From Clarkia xantiana subsp. parviflora (lineage: Eukaryota > Streptophyta > Magnoliopsida > Myrtales > Onagraceae): 64,000 nt of DNA. A model generated the notes under the pieces. It saw only the letters and a list, made by a program, of their open reading frames with translations, did not search any database and was not told where the DNA came from. The position numbers and the translations under genes are program-made. This document shows positions 1-10,467 of the stretch, piece by piece. The number at the start of each line of letters is the position of its first letter. The first letter of the stretch is position 1. The stretch is taken from NCBI GenBank assembly GCA_036873135.1, contig JAPTYO010000014.1, forward strand, positions 1,073,101 through 1,137,100, given 5' to 3'.

Positions 1-3000
1 CTTCCTCCTTGACTCGTATGGAACCTCTAGTTATTGAGATGATTAGGTTGGATGAACAACTGGACAAACCCAAGAAGGAACTGGAGCCGATTCGTGATAT
101 ACTGGAGGAATGTAAACGACTCGTCAAAAAATGCTGCAAGCTCAATCTGAGGAATATTATATACCTACCCTCCATGTCTAATTCATTGCTTGCTGTGGAC
201 AATCTTCTGGACAAGTACTGTAACTCTCAACTGTTACTTATAATTGCCAGAGATGTGAAGAAGAATCAGTTAAGACTTGAACAAATGATGTATGCGAACC
301 AAACTAGGTCGGCCAGTACTAGTGTTGTTGTTGAGGCAGAGGAGAACAGTCTCAACATTACTAGGGCGGATCTTGCTTTGGGGACTCTTGTTGGAGCATT
401 AGTTGCAGAGCTCCTTTCGCTGAAACGAGCAATCGAAGCTACTCATTTGGGAACCACCGAGTCAATGTTGGAATCTTTAAAACCCCAAATTGAAGATCAG
501 ATGAACACATTCAATGACAGCCAGCTGGAGGAACTTAGGCCGATCCACGGCCTGCTCAAGGCAGGTCTAGGCCTCATCAATAAGTGCCGGACATTGAGGA
601 AGTACCAATTCTGGGACAAAGAATTGGACAACGGGATCCGAAGGTTATGTCAGGTTGATCTCGTGGGTATACTCATTGGGGATGTAAAGATAAACAACAT
701 AGTGGATGTGTCAAAAGTACTAATGGATGAAATGGCTAGGCTGAGTGTACTGCTAGAGGAAGATAAAACCATCCCACTTGATAGGATAAGAGTGCTGCTA
801 GAGAAAGGTAAAACCATCCCATTTAAAAGCTCTGATGTGCCTGAGCGTAGAAGAACCATATTTAGAGGTAGTTCTGTGCCTCTGGGCCCTGATTATGTTG
901 TGGGTTACGGATCTGACGATTTTCCTTTTGGAAACATAAAAGAGAAACTGCTTTCAGGGGAAGAGCCAGTGATTGCAATAATTGGTGGTGTAGGATATGG
1001 AAAGACCACTTTGCTCGCGAAACTCTGTCATGATGAACAAGTTAAAGGTATCCTCCATTTTCTTATACTTCAGCCACTTCACTTGCAGTCTTTTGTTGTA
1101 ATACGTTTGTTTTTTTTTTGTATACTTTTGGTGCATCCGTTAGTTACATCTTTTTTCTTTCTGGACAGGGAAATTCAAGGACATAATCTTTATGCCTGCT
1201 TTAGAGTCACTCAGTTTGATGGCAGTCATTCAGGAAATTATAAATCGAATGGGGCGGATAATATCTGATCCTGATGCCCTCACTGAAGATGACGAGGTCC
1301 AGATTTTGCAGCAACTGTTAGCTTATAGAGCAAAGCAAAATCCTATATTACTCGTGTTCGATGATCTTTGGTATGGAGCAGAGTTCATTCTCGACAAGTT
1401 TGTGAACAAAGACATTCCAAATTACGCGGTATTGGTAACATCAAGGTCTGATATCCCAGGGATTAAATGTTCATATAAGTTGAAGGGCTTACAACATGAA
1501 GATGCAGTAAGACTTCTACGTCATGCAGCAACGTCATTGTTCACAAACAAAATAATACTGCCCAATGACATAATAATAAATGAGGTAATTAACTTTTGGG
1601 TTAAGAACCTATGAAAGGTCTGAACTATCACCCATGTTAACGGGAGAGGTCTGAAATTTAAAAAGTTAATAACAGAGGTCTGAAATTTCTGTTTTGTTGA
1701 TAACAGCGGTCTCCGTTAGTTTTTTCCGTTAAAACTAACGGAAGTTGGTCACATGCTTGGCATGTGACCGGAAATAAAATAAATTTCCAAATATGCCCTT
1801 CTATCAAGTGTGCCCCTCACATGCTTGGAGTGAAAATACCAAAATGCCCTTGAAGCCACCACGGTACTCCGGCGACCACCAATCGTACTCCGGCGACCAC
1901 CACAAAGGCTCCGATTGGGCCAAAATTGGAGCCACCGGCCCCGATTGGACTCCGATCGGAGCTTTTTGGTCCCGGTCGGAGCTTTTTTGCTGAGGTGGTG
2001 GCCGGAGTCGGGTCGCTGGAGCCGAGGTGGTGGTCGTCGGAGTCGAGGTGGTGGTCGCCGGAGTCGGGTGGTGGTGGCCGGAGTCGGGTGGTGGTGGCCG
2101 GAGTCGTGTGGCGGTGGCCGGGGTTGGGTGGTTTTAATTTGACTTTAGGGGTAAAATTGTCATTTCACATTTCCTTAAATAAGATATTAAATAAAACAAA
2201 ATATTAAAGGGGCAAAAATGTCATTTCACACAATTCTGTTAAATTTAACCCTAAAAATGGACGGAAAACCTCAAATCAACAAAATTGAAATTTCAGACCT
2301 CTGTTATTAACTTTTTAAATTTCAGACCTCTCCCGTTAACATGGGTGATAGTTCAGACATTTCATAGGTTCTTAACCTTAACTTTTCTTAACTTACATAT
2401 AGCTAGACTTCTTATGTAAAAAAAACGTCTTACGGGTGTAAAAACATGAATCAACTCCTCGTGATTTTATATATGCACTTATGCAGGTGGCAGAACGCTG
2501 TAAGGGATCTCCATTGGCACTCACAATAGTGGGCGGCTCGCTCCGTGGGAAGCATAAAGCAGCCTGGCAAGTAAAACTGAAAGACTCGTCTATGGGCATG
2601 TCTTTCTTTCACAGTTTGGATGATGAATTGACTAGAATTCTGAGTTCTCTAATGGATAGCTTGAAAGGCCTTGATGGCACCGACGAGTTAGAGATGGTGA
2701 AGAATTGTTTCCTGGATTTAGGGTCATTTCCTGAAGACCACCGGATTTGTGTTGCGGCCTTAGTTGATATGTGGTCGGTATTGTACGGTATAGATGCATA
2801 TGGAGTTGATGCTATTGCTGTCATCATCGAACTTTCTGCAAGGAACTTACTGGATGTCATCACTACAAGGTACATTGAAATTTTTAGACTAACCACTTGA
2901 CTAACTATATTAAATTAGGTGATGGGTGAATGCATTTTTTTAAGGGTTAAAGGTCCTTTTGGTACCACATGTTTGCAAAAATTACACTGTTCATACCACT

Positions 3001-4979
3001 AGTATTTTTTCGTACCGAATTGGTACTATATGTTTCCAAACCTTACTGTTTTGGTACCTCCGTTAGGGTTCCGTAAAAAACAGCCATTAAATGGCATGTG
3101 TCATGCACGTGACCAGCCCAAAACTTTCAATTTTGTTACAATTTACATCCCTAAATTTTATTTTGTTCAATTTAGTCCTAAAACTTCAAAATCAAACCAT
3201 TTCCCCAAATTGACCTAGCCGGACCTAGCCATGGGCTAGGTCCGACCCTGGGTCATGGTCGCCGGACCTAGCCGAACCTAGCCTAGGCTAGGGCTAGGTC
3301 CCAATTGACCTAGCCATGGGCTAGGTCCCAATTGACCTAGCCGGACCTAGTCCATAGATAGTTCCGGCTAGGTCAATTTGGGGAAATGGTTTGATTTTGA
3401 AGTTTTAGGACTAAATTGAACAAAATAAAAGTTAGGGATGTATTAGATGGACTAAATTGTAACAAAATTGAAAGTTTTGTGCTGGTCACGTGCATGGCAC
3501 ATGCCATTTAACGGCTGTTTTTTACGGAACCCTAACGGAGGTACCAAAACAGTAAGGTTTGGAAACATATGGTACCAAAAGAACCTTTAACCCTTATATA
3601 TTTTTTAATCTTTATACTTCTGATTGGAGCCCTTTTATTTTTCCTTATTAACAAACTGTATTCTGTTCTTCTTTAGGGAGTACATAAGTTTAGGAGATGG
3701 ATATTATAACAATATGCATGTCATGCAAAGTGATGTTCTAATGAGAGAGCTCATCATCCATCTAAATAGTAAGGGGCCAATTGAAGAAAGGGAAAGACTT
3801 AATCTGACCATTCGAACAGAAAGGATTCCTCAGTGGCTCCTCATGGAACTAAAGCAAACCCCATTAAAATCCCGGGTTGTGTCAATTTGCACAGGTTAGC
3901 TTCCATTTATTAAGGATGTCGTGCTATAACCTGCTTACGATTGCACTGCTAGATTGGTTGATTTTCACTTTTTTCTCTTAAAATCGGTATTTTAAGCAAC
4001 AAAAACATGTTAATTTTCACTTTTCCAAATAATCATATATTTTTCTCTCATGATTTAGGATTATTTGATGCTTTAAAAACATGTTTTTATTCTGTCAATT
4101 TTAGTTAGCACACTGAATATCAACATTTTAAATCTGAGACAACGATTAGCAGTTGGGACTGTTTTTAGGTTCTTAACCCTATATATATATGTATCATTGC
4201 ATGTATGCATTGCAGATGAAGAATTCTCATCGGAATGGCCTGAACTTGAGCTACCTGCTGCAGAGGTTCTAGTTTTGACCTTCAAGACGAAACAGAAGTA
4301 CTACAATCTACCCAATTTCATCAAGAAAATGGTAAATCTCAAAACTCTGATCGTCACAAACACCGGTCCGCTCCCCGTTAAGCTAAGCAACTTCCATCTC
4401 ATCGCTTCTTTAATAAATCTGAAGAAGATCAGATTGGAAAAGATCAAAATAGATTTCGATACCAATATGCCTGGTTTCTGCTTGAACAATCTAGAAAAGA
4501 TATCTGTGTTTCTTTGTGATATAAGCGAGGAGATTCAGACAACCGATATTCGAATCAACCAAGTGTTTCCGAATTTGGAGGAGATAGACATTTCTTACTG
4601 CTCCAGTTTGAAGACACTGCCAGACGGAATTTGCGGAGCTGCTGAGACCTTGAAATCAATCAGCATCACTGACTGTCATAATCTTTATCAACTCCCTGAA
4701 GAGATTGGAAATCTGTTGGAGCTTATAGTACTGAGGCTCAATGGTTGCACGAATTTGGAGGGCCTGCCGCGCTCGATCGTCAAGCTTGAAAATTTGTGCT
4801 TTCTTTACATTGCAAACTGCTTCAACATTGATCAGTTGCCAACTCGAATTGAGAAGTTGCATCGGTTGAAGGAGCTGCACCTGAGTTCGTGCTTCAATCT
4901 ATCATCACTGCCTCCATCGATCCGGTTTTCGAGTTGCCTGAGTTTCGGAAACTCAAGCAACTTGAATATTGATCATTGA
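1..4979 (+). CDS. NRG1-like: RPW8-type NLR (RNL), NRG1-like helper immune receptor, 5' end cut by window
   Basis: Helper NLRs of this clade act at membranes downstream of sensor NLRs, usually TIR types, and trigger cell death (family knowledge). Exons: <1..1047, 1169..1584, 2487..2869, 3677..3894, 4216..4979; phases agree at every junction. About 941 residues are visible; the N-terminus is off the left edge because the frame is open from base 3. Order: truncated RPW8 domain, second complete RPW8-like domain (about 360-720), NB-ARC with P-loop GGVGYGKTT (984-1010), kinase-2 ILLVFDDLW (1345-1371), RNBS-B AVLVTSRSD, GSPLAL in the GLPL position (2505-2522), RNBS-D FLDLGSFPED, then QSD where RNLs carry QHD (3726-3734), and LRRs in the last exon. 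NRG1-clade marks are the five-exon layout and the YYNN and VLMREL stretch around the QSD. Introns 2 and 3 each hold a MITE. The LRR end looks shortened. No internal stop, so it may be functional. Confidence 0.9.
1598..2377. mobile_element. Mutator-like MITE in NLR intron 2
   Basis: The ends are long inverted repeats of roughly 100 bp, starting GGGTTAAGAACCTATGAAA on the left and mirrored on the right. A perfect 9-bp direct repeat TTAACTTTT flanks it (1589-1597 and 2378-2386), the target-site size of Mutator elements. The centre (about 1860-2130) is GC-rich with repeated GGTGGTGGCCGGAGTCG units and has no transposase. It makes up most of intron 2 (1585-2486) and leaves the splice sites intact. 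Confidence 0.88.
2941..3596. mobile_element. MITE with long inverted repeats in NLR intron 3
   Basis: The left end (TAAGGGTTAAAGGTCCTTTT) is the inverse of the right end (AAAAGAACCTTTAACCCTTA), and pairing continues inward through the GGTACCTCCGTTAGGGTTCCG segment and the CCCCAAATTGACCTAG segment. Flanks are T-rich and give only an imperfect 9-bp target duplication (GCATTTTTT against ATATTTTTT). The core has repeated GACCTAGCC units. No coding capacity. Related half-copies occur at about 27535-27700 and 38560-38925. Confidence 0.8.
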
Positions 4980-5169
4980 AAACCCCAAGCTTGTGATGAA
5001 GCTGAAATTGGCTCATTCCTCTGGCATTTTGGATAATAATTCGGTGTGGTTTGATTTTTATTCGAATAAGTATTATTGATGAATGTTTGTAAGATTCGTT
5101 CTTACAAACGGATTGTTGTCTTTGTTGTTGTTGTTGATCTTATAATAATAATGTTAATCTTTCTTCTTG

Positions 5170-5470
5170 TCATCCAGCATCATACGAATACGATGTCTTC
5201 TTGAGTTTTAGAGGTGAAGACACACGTGAATCTTTCTCGAGTACCCTATTCTATTTTTTGAGCAACATTTATAAAGTTAAGATCTTCATGGATACCTGTG
5301 TTTTATAATGTAAATCCTTCGGAATTGACACCAAGATAGTGGGAAAACAAAAGCGCATATGGAGAAGCATTATATTACGTATGGAAATGAATCGGATACT
5401 GTCAAGTGTTGGAGCAATGCAATCAAGAGGTTGAGCAACTTGTGTGGATATACTTATTGGTCCGGTAGAG
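5170..5470 (+). pseudogene. TIR-domain relic (TNL/TIR gene fragment)
   Basis: From 5179 the + strand reads YDVFLSFRGEDTRESFSS, the canonical TIR first strand and box, for about 40 residues to a stop at 5305-5307. A shifted frame then gives PVFYNVNPSELTPR, a stop, and WENKSAYGEAL (about 5293-5375), the later TIR segment, then a degraded tail resembling the region before the NB-ARC domain. Roughly 60 residues of the middle of the domain are missing. An AG precedes the first segment (5178), so it may once have been an exon. No NB-ARC or LRR follows; a hAT MITE interrupts the sequence at 5506. Not translatable as a domain. Confidence 0.82.
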
Positions 5471-5505
5471 GGTATGTATTTAATTAAAAAACATCGAATT
5501 ATATC

Positions 5506-6119
5506 TAGGGATGGCAACGGGGCGTGTCGGGGCGGGTTTTCGCAGCCCCGGACCAGCCCCGCAGGTCGGCCTGGCTGACCCGGCCCCGGCCAAATGGCCC
5601 TTTCGGGTCGGGTCGGGTCGGGTCAACAATCCCGCGGGTCGACCCGCGGGGCCCCGACCCGCCCCGCCATGTGAACAATTTTATTTTTTTCCACTTTTCA
5701 ATATTAAATACAATTTTTTTGGTCAAAATATAACATTATATATAAATTCAAAACATAAATCTAACACCAATCAAATATAAACATCAAATTCATTACAAAT
5801 ACAAATTCAAATCCAAACACCAAATTAACAAATCCTAATAATCTAAATATACATCTATTTGTAATTTGGTCCATGTTATTTATATATGTACTATATTAAC
5901 CATATTGTTTAGTAAATGTTAAGATCATATTAACATAAAAAAAATAAGAAATAAAATATTATATATATATATATGTATTTCGGGGCGGGTCTGCGGGGCC
6001 CCGGTCTCTAGACCTGGACCCGCCCCGACCCGACCCGACCCGGACCCGCGGGTCGGCGGGTCAAAACCGGTTCGGGGCCCCGCGGGTCAGCGGGGCCCCA
6101 AGACCCGTTGCCATCCCTA
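5506..6119. mobile_element. hAT-type MITE, copy 1
   Basis: Terminal inverted repeats TAGGGATGGCAACGGG and the mirrored CCCGTTGCCATCCCTA, flanked by a perfect 8-bp target duplication ATTATATC (5498-5505 and 6120-6127), as expected for hAT elements. The subterminal parts are GC-rich repeats of GGGTCGGGTCGG type, the centre is AT-rich. No transposase. Same family as 21692-22324 and, more distantly, 29026-29316. Confidence 0.93.
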
Positions 6120-6127
6120 ATTATATC

Positions 6128-7385
6128 TTACACGAATACAGACCACCTACACCACTCTTCTTATCAAACTTCATCTCTCACTGTTGCGATCTTTACACGT
6201 GTCTAAGTAGTTTTCTGGATTTTGTTTCTTTCTAAAAGCCTATTGATCAAAGACAAATATAACATTTAAAGGACCCGTGTCAAAAATGAACTGTGAGACA
6301 TGAGGTAGAAATAGTGAGACAGATGATCTGCGTCCATTGCACAAACATGCCCATCTGAGAGCTGGCTGAGGAGATTTCTCAAGAGATCTTGAAAAGAATA
6401 CATGGCTGAAAAGCCGGCGAATTAACAAGGGGTTCGATGATGATAAATCTTCATCTAAACTCAGTCATGATATATCATCATTTCCATGGTCTCAAATCAA
6501 GAAGAGTACTTAGTTTGAGCAAAACACCAAGGTTTTGGTGATGGACAGTGCATCTAGGAGTATTAAGTCCTAATAATTTGTATTTAATCATGGGAACTTA
6601 ATTGTAATCTTTTGCGAAGCTTGTTTAGGTATTCTGTTGATTTGGTTTTCTGGGTTTGGATGAACTAGACTTAAGTGTGTTAAATTACTTAGATGATCTA
6701 ATTTTTCAAATAGTAGTTTCATTTTGATTTTTACTTGTTTATATCATTATGATATCCAACTTTAGCGCTAATTGATGTTCCGTATTCGCCAAGTTTGAGT
6801 GACACAATGACATTTTATTGTTTGATTAGTATGAATGAGTTGCTAATGTTATGACAAATATTTGCTAAATCTTCAGAAAACTGTAGTTAGATCTTAGATG
6901 TCATGTTGTCTCTTCCATAAATAACTGCCAATCTTTTTAAACAGAAGTCTGGAGTAATGATATTCATGGATAACACTTTACCTCTTACAGATTGACTCAG
7001 TGCAAATAATAATTAATCTAAATATGTAGCAAGTATGATATGGGTGCTTCCCTCCAGTAGTTATAGGACCACCCATAGAAAACAAAAAGTGAACTTTAGA
7101 GGCCATCAAACTATATATCATTTTGTCTGTACAAAATATCCAAAAGGATACAGACTTCTGCTACATATCAATTGTGTGCAGCTTGTTACAAAATCAGTCA
7201 CTAAAGATCCCAACCTAAACCCATTTGTTTTCATTAACAAAAGGTGCATCCACTATAAGGATCCACATATAAGCTATGCAAAAAGAACTATTTATGTAGC
7301 TCAAAATGGTTCAATTATATATCTACTAACCCAAGTATCAGATTACTGTCATTTTCGGGTCGGGTCGGGCCTATGTTAGGTTCCT
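6128..7385. other. Intergenic, no recognised gene
   Basis: Stretch between the hAT MITE and the 3' end of the PHD gene. No open frame with recognisable protein similarity. The longest (about 7035-7379, +) is low-complexity in composition and lacks a start context or splice support. A short GGGTCGGGTCGGG stretch near 7357 resembles the hAT MITE subterminal repeat and may be a remnant. Confidence 0.5.
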
Positions 7386-10300
7386 TCATTTCTTTCCGTG
7401 TTCCGAGCCACCAAGGCCTGCCATAAATATACTGGTCCCAAAGTTGATAAGTTTCTTCCATGGAGTCACCACTTTAGTTTCCTGCAACACAAAGTTATCC
7501 ATCATCAAAACTGCATAAAGTCTATTCTACGAATCGAGTACTGTGAACTAGTGTAAATTTGGTGGTAGATAAAGTGTGTATTGCAAGAACCTTCTGTTTC
7601 TTAGCCTCATCCTCCTCGGTGGGAGATCTAGGCGACTCGTCCGATCTTGGACCATAACAACAAAAAACCCAAATTTGCATTAGGCAATTCGATCAAATTG
7701 CGTAAATCAAATCAATTGGAAAAAAGCATTGCAGAAACTGTACTTACAGTTGATTTTGATGTTCGTGTTCTGGTGTTCTGTATCCATCAGCATGAAGATC
7801 ATCTAATGCTTCTTCTATAGTCTCGGCTTCATCAGTTTCCAACACAACTTCATCTTCATTCGTTCCTCCATTGCTATCTTCAATCAATAAAACATATTTT
7901 TCACTTACACATACGCCACCATCAGCATCACTGCGTTTTTCAACATGTTCTTTGTGATCTTCATCGCTGCTCCCGCCATTTCCATGATCTTGACCGAGGT
8001 TCATCCCTTCTGGGTTTGTCACTTCATCTTCAACAACTTTCTCTTCACATCTTTCTTGGTTTACTCCTTTTTTTGCACTATCAAGCTCGTATCGATCATC
8101 TTCATTCGTTTCTTCATCAGTATCTTCAATGACTAATACAAGCTCTGCATCTATACATACGCCACCATCAGCATCACTGTGCTTTTCAACATGTTCTTCG
8201 TGATCTTCATGGCTGCTCCCTCCATTTCCATGATCTTGACCGAGGTTCATCCCTTTTGGGTAGGCCACTTCATCTTCAACAACTTTATCTTCACATCTTT
8301 CTTGGTTTCCTCCTTTTTTTGCACTATCAAGCTCGTTTTGATCATCTTCATTCGTTTCTTCATCAGTATCTTCAATGACTAATACAAGCTCTGCACTTAT
8401 ACATACGCCACCATCAGCATCACAGTGCTTTTCAACATGTTCTTCGTGATCTTCATGGCTGCTCCCCCCATTTCCATGATCTTGACCGAGGTTCATCCCT
8501 TCTGGGTTGGTCACTTCATCTTCAACAACTTTCTCTTCACATATTTCTTGGTTTCCTCCTTTTTGTGAATTATCAAGCTCGCTTTGATCATTTCCAGCAA
8601 GATCTTGGCCTTCTACCCGAATATTTGCGATATCAACTCCAAAACCATAGCAAAGAAACCTGTCCAGATTTGCCCTTGATATGGAGGCTTCCATCTCAGC
8701 CTCGCGGTATTCTTTTTCAGCATCGGCATAGGCACAAGAAGGACAGTAGAAATTCCCAAAAAGACACAATCCATCTGAAAGACCAAGACACTTTGCATGA
8801 GCAACCAAAGCACAGTCTTCCACCTGACAGACCAAAAGTTGACTGCCTTGATTACATTTCACACAAGCTTTCTGCTCTTTTGAGCTTGAAGATTCCATCT
8901 GTTTCAAGGTAACATTGATGTCATCTCTGCTGCTTGTTGGGTCCTTATGTGTAATCTGCTCCATGTCCATATCCAAATCAAACTCAGTATTATGGTCAAC
9001 AATGTCTTCCTTGTGCTGTAATCCCTCGGCAGAAATATGATTCCTTGCATTTTCTACAAACCCATCTGCAGAAACAACTGTTGCAGTGGATTCTTGAACA
9101 ACGTTTTGATGTTTACTTCCACTATCACTAATTTCTCTAGGCTTAATGCAGTTTACAGAGTTTTCCTTTATAGTCTCACCTCCAACTATTTCAGCATCTG
9201 TTCTCCCATTCGCGTTAACCACAGCAGATTTTACTTCTGGCTCTAAAGCAGAGCGTCTGAGCTTCTTAGCATTCGGAGGAAGATCAGGATCTTCACGGTT
9301 TTGTTCACATTCCTGGAGATTCTCAGTTAAGTTTCCAGAAGAGTCAATAAACCTCTTCTTCAAAGGAAGAACGCTGCTTCTAATCAAATCTCCTCCCAGA
9401 ACTTTGCTGACACTTTTAAGGCTATCAGAATTTGAGTTTCCATTTGCTACAGTGTGTGAAGCTTCATTCCCTAGTTCATCACCTTCAAAAAATCCTGGAA
9501 CTCTATCTGGAATTGCAGCTGAGTTCTCTCTCTCAGAAGGATTAGGGACTCTTAACTCTGTCTCTGAAGTATTTGGGACTGCCTGTTTGAGTTTCTTAGC
9601 ATTTGGAAGAAGAAAATCAGCTACACCTTGACCTGATTGATCTCCATGTGCAGAGTATTCAGTATCAGTAGGAAAAGACACCTTACTAGTTGAACCACCT
9701 TCAAGATCATTGTTAAGTGAAGCAAATTTCGGGCTGTGTAAAGGTTTTTCCGGCATCTGGCGGATAAAAGCCCGTGATGTTGTTTCTTTGATTCGACCTT
9801 GATTGTAATCAAACTGCTTTTCACTAAACATCTTCAAAAATCATGGGAACTATTTTAGCTGTCTTAACAATATGATTTTTCTTAAAAACACTAACTGTTC
9901 ATGAAAGTCAATTACCTGTTGTAGAGCAGATTTAGGCATGGTAGCTCTTTTATGCAAAATGAATGGCCTTATATCGAACTGCATCGGCTTCATTTTAGTC
10001 ATAATATCCGAAACTGAGGCCTAACACATAAAAAAGAAAGCAGATCATTAAAGGAGCTACTTCATAATATATCCAATACCAGGTAGACTTCTGTTACTAC
10101 CTCTTTCATTACGCAGTTTAATACATTGACGCAAGTCTCAGATAAATCAATGCCTACTTTGTTGCCTGAATCGCCCAATTTATCTCCATCTTTGCATATT
10201 TCTTCCAAAGCTCTTAGTGCAATTAACTCATCGATTTTGCTTCTCAAATCAGCAGGAAATGGTGGTGCGTCGTCAACTAAATCTAATTACAGCAACAACC

Positions 10301-10467
10301 AAATCAACCTCTCATAATCCAACTTTACCAGAAACTGGAAGTAACATTTATTCAACTAAAGAACAGATACCATTAAGAACCCTCGGATCCACTTGCTGAA
10401 GAGTCGTTAGATATTCGATCATCCAAAACCACTGAAGTGTCGTTTCAGCAGAATTCAGAGCCTCCAT
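7386..10467 (-). CDS. PHD-finger nuclear protein with three acidic 82-aa repeats
   Basis: Exons on the minus strand: 10467..10371, 10282..10101, 10020..9916, 9831..7748, 7645..7591, 7481..7386; 2619 nt, 872 residues. The N-terminus (MEALNSAETTLQWFWMIEYL) is a short helical region followed by PPFPADLRSKIDEL. A long Ser/Asn-rich stretch holds repeated NAKKLK or NAKKLR basic patches, likely nuclear localisation signals. One PHD zinc finger lies near residue 450 (bases about 8730-8866): CVKC, then LLVCQVEDC, HAKC and FYCPSC, a complete Cys4-His-Cys3 set. Such fingers usually read histone H3 tails. Bases 7852-8589 are three tandem acidic units. The tail is Lys-rich. I recognise the domain, not a named gene; a chromatin role is inferred from the PHD finger. 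Confidence 0.85.
7852..8589 (-). repeat. Three in-frame 246-bp coding repeats in the PHD gene
   Basis: Units begin at 8589, 8343 and 8097 (reading leftwards), a period of exactly 246 bp or 82 codons. Each encodes an acidic block with the landmarks GMNLGQDHGNGGSS, EDHEEHVEK and DADGGVC, ending in VLVIEDTDEETNED. The third unit is the most divergent (SSDEDHKEHVEKR, VLLIEDSNGG). The exact period and frame preservation point to recent unequal exchange under coding constraint. Confidence 0.95.

Noticed and set aside
8565..8912. 115-codon + strand frame inside the PHD gene
   Set aside because: Antisense of the PHD-finger region; no independent features.
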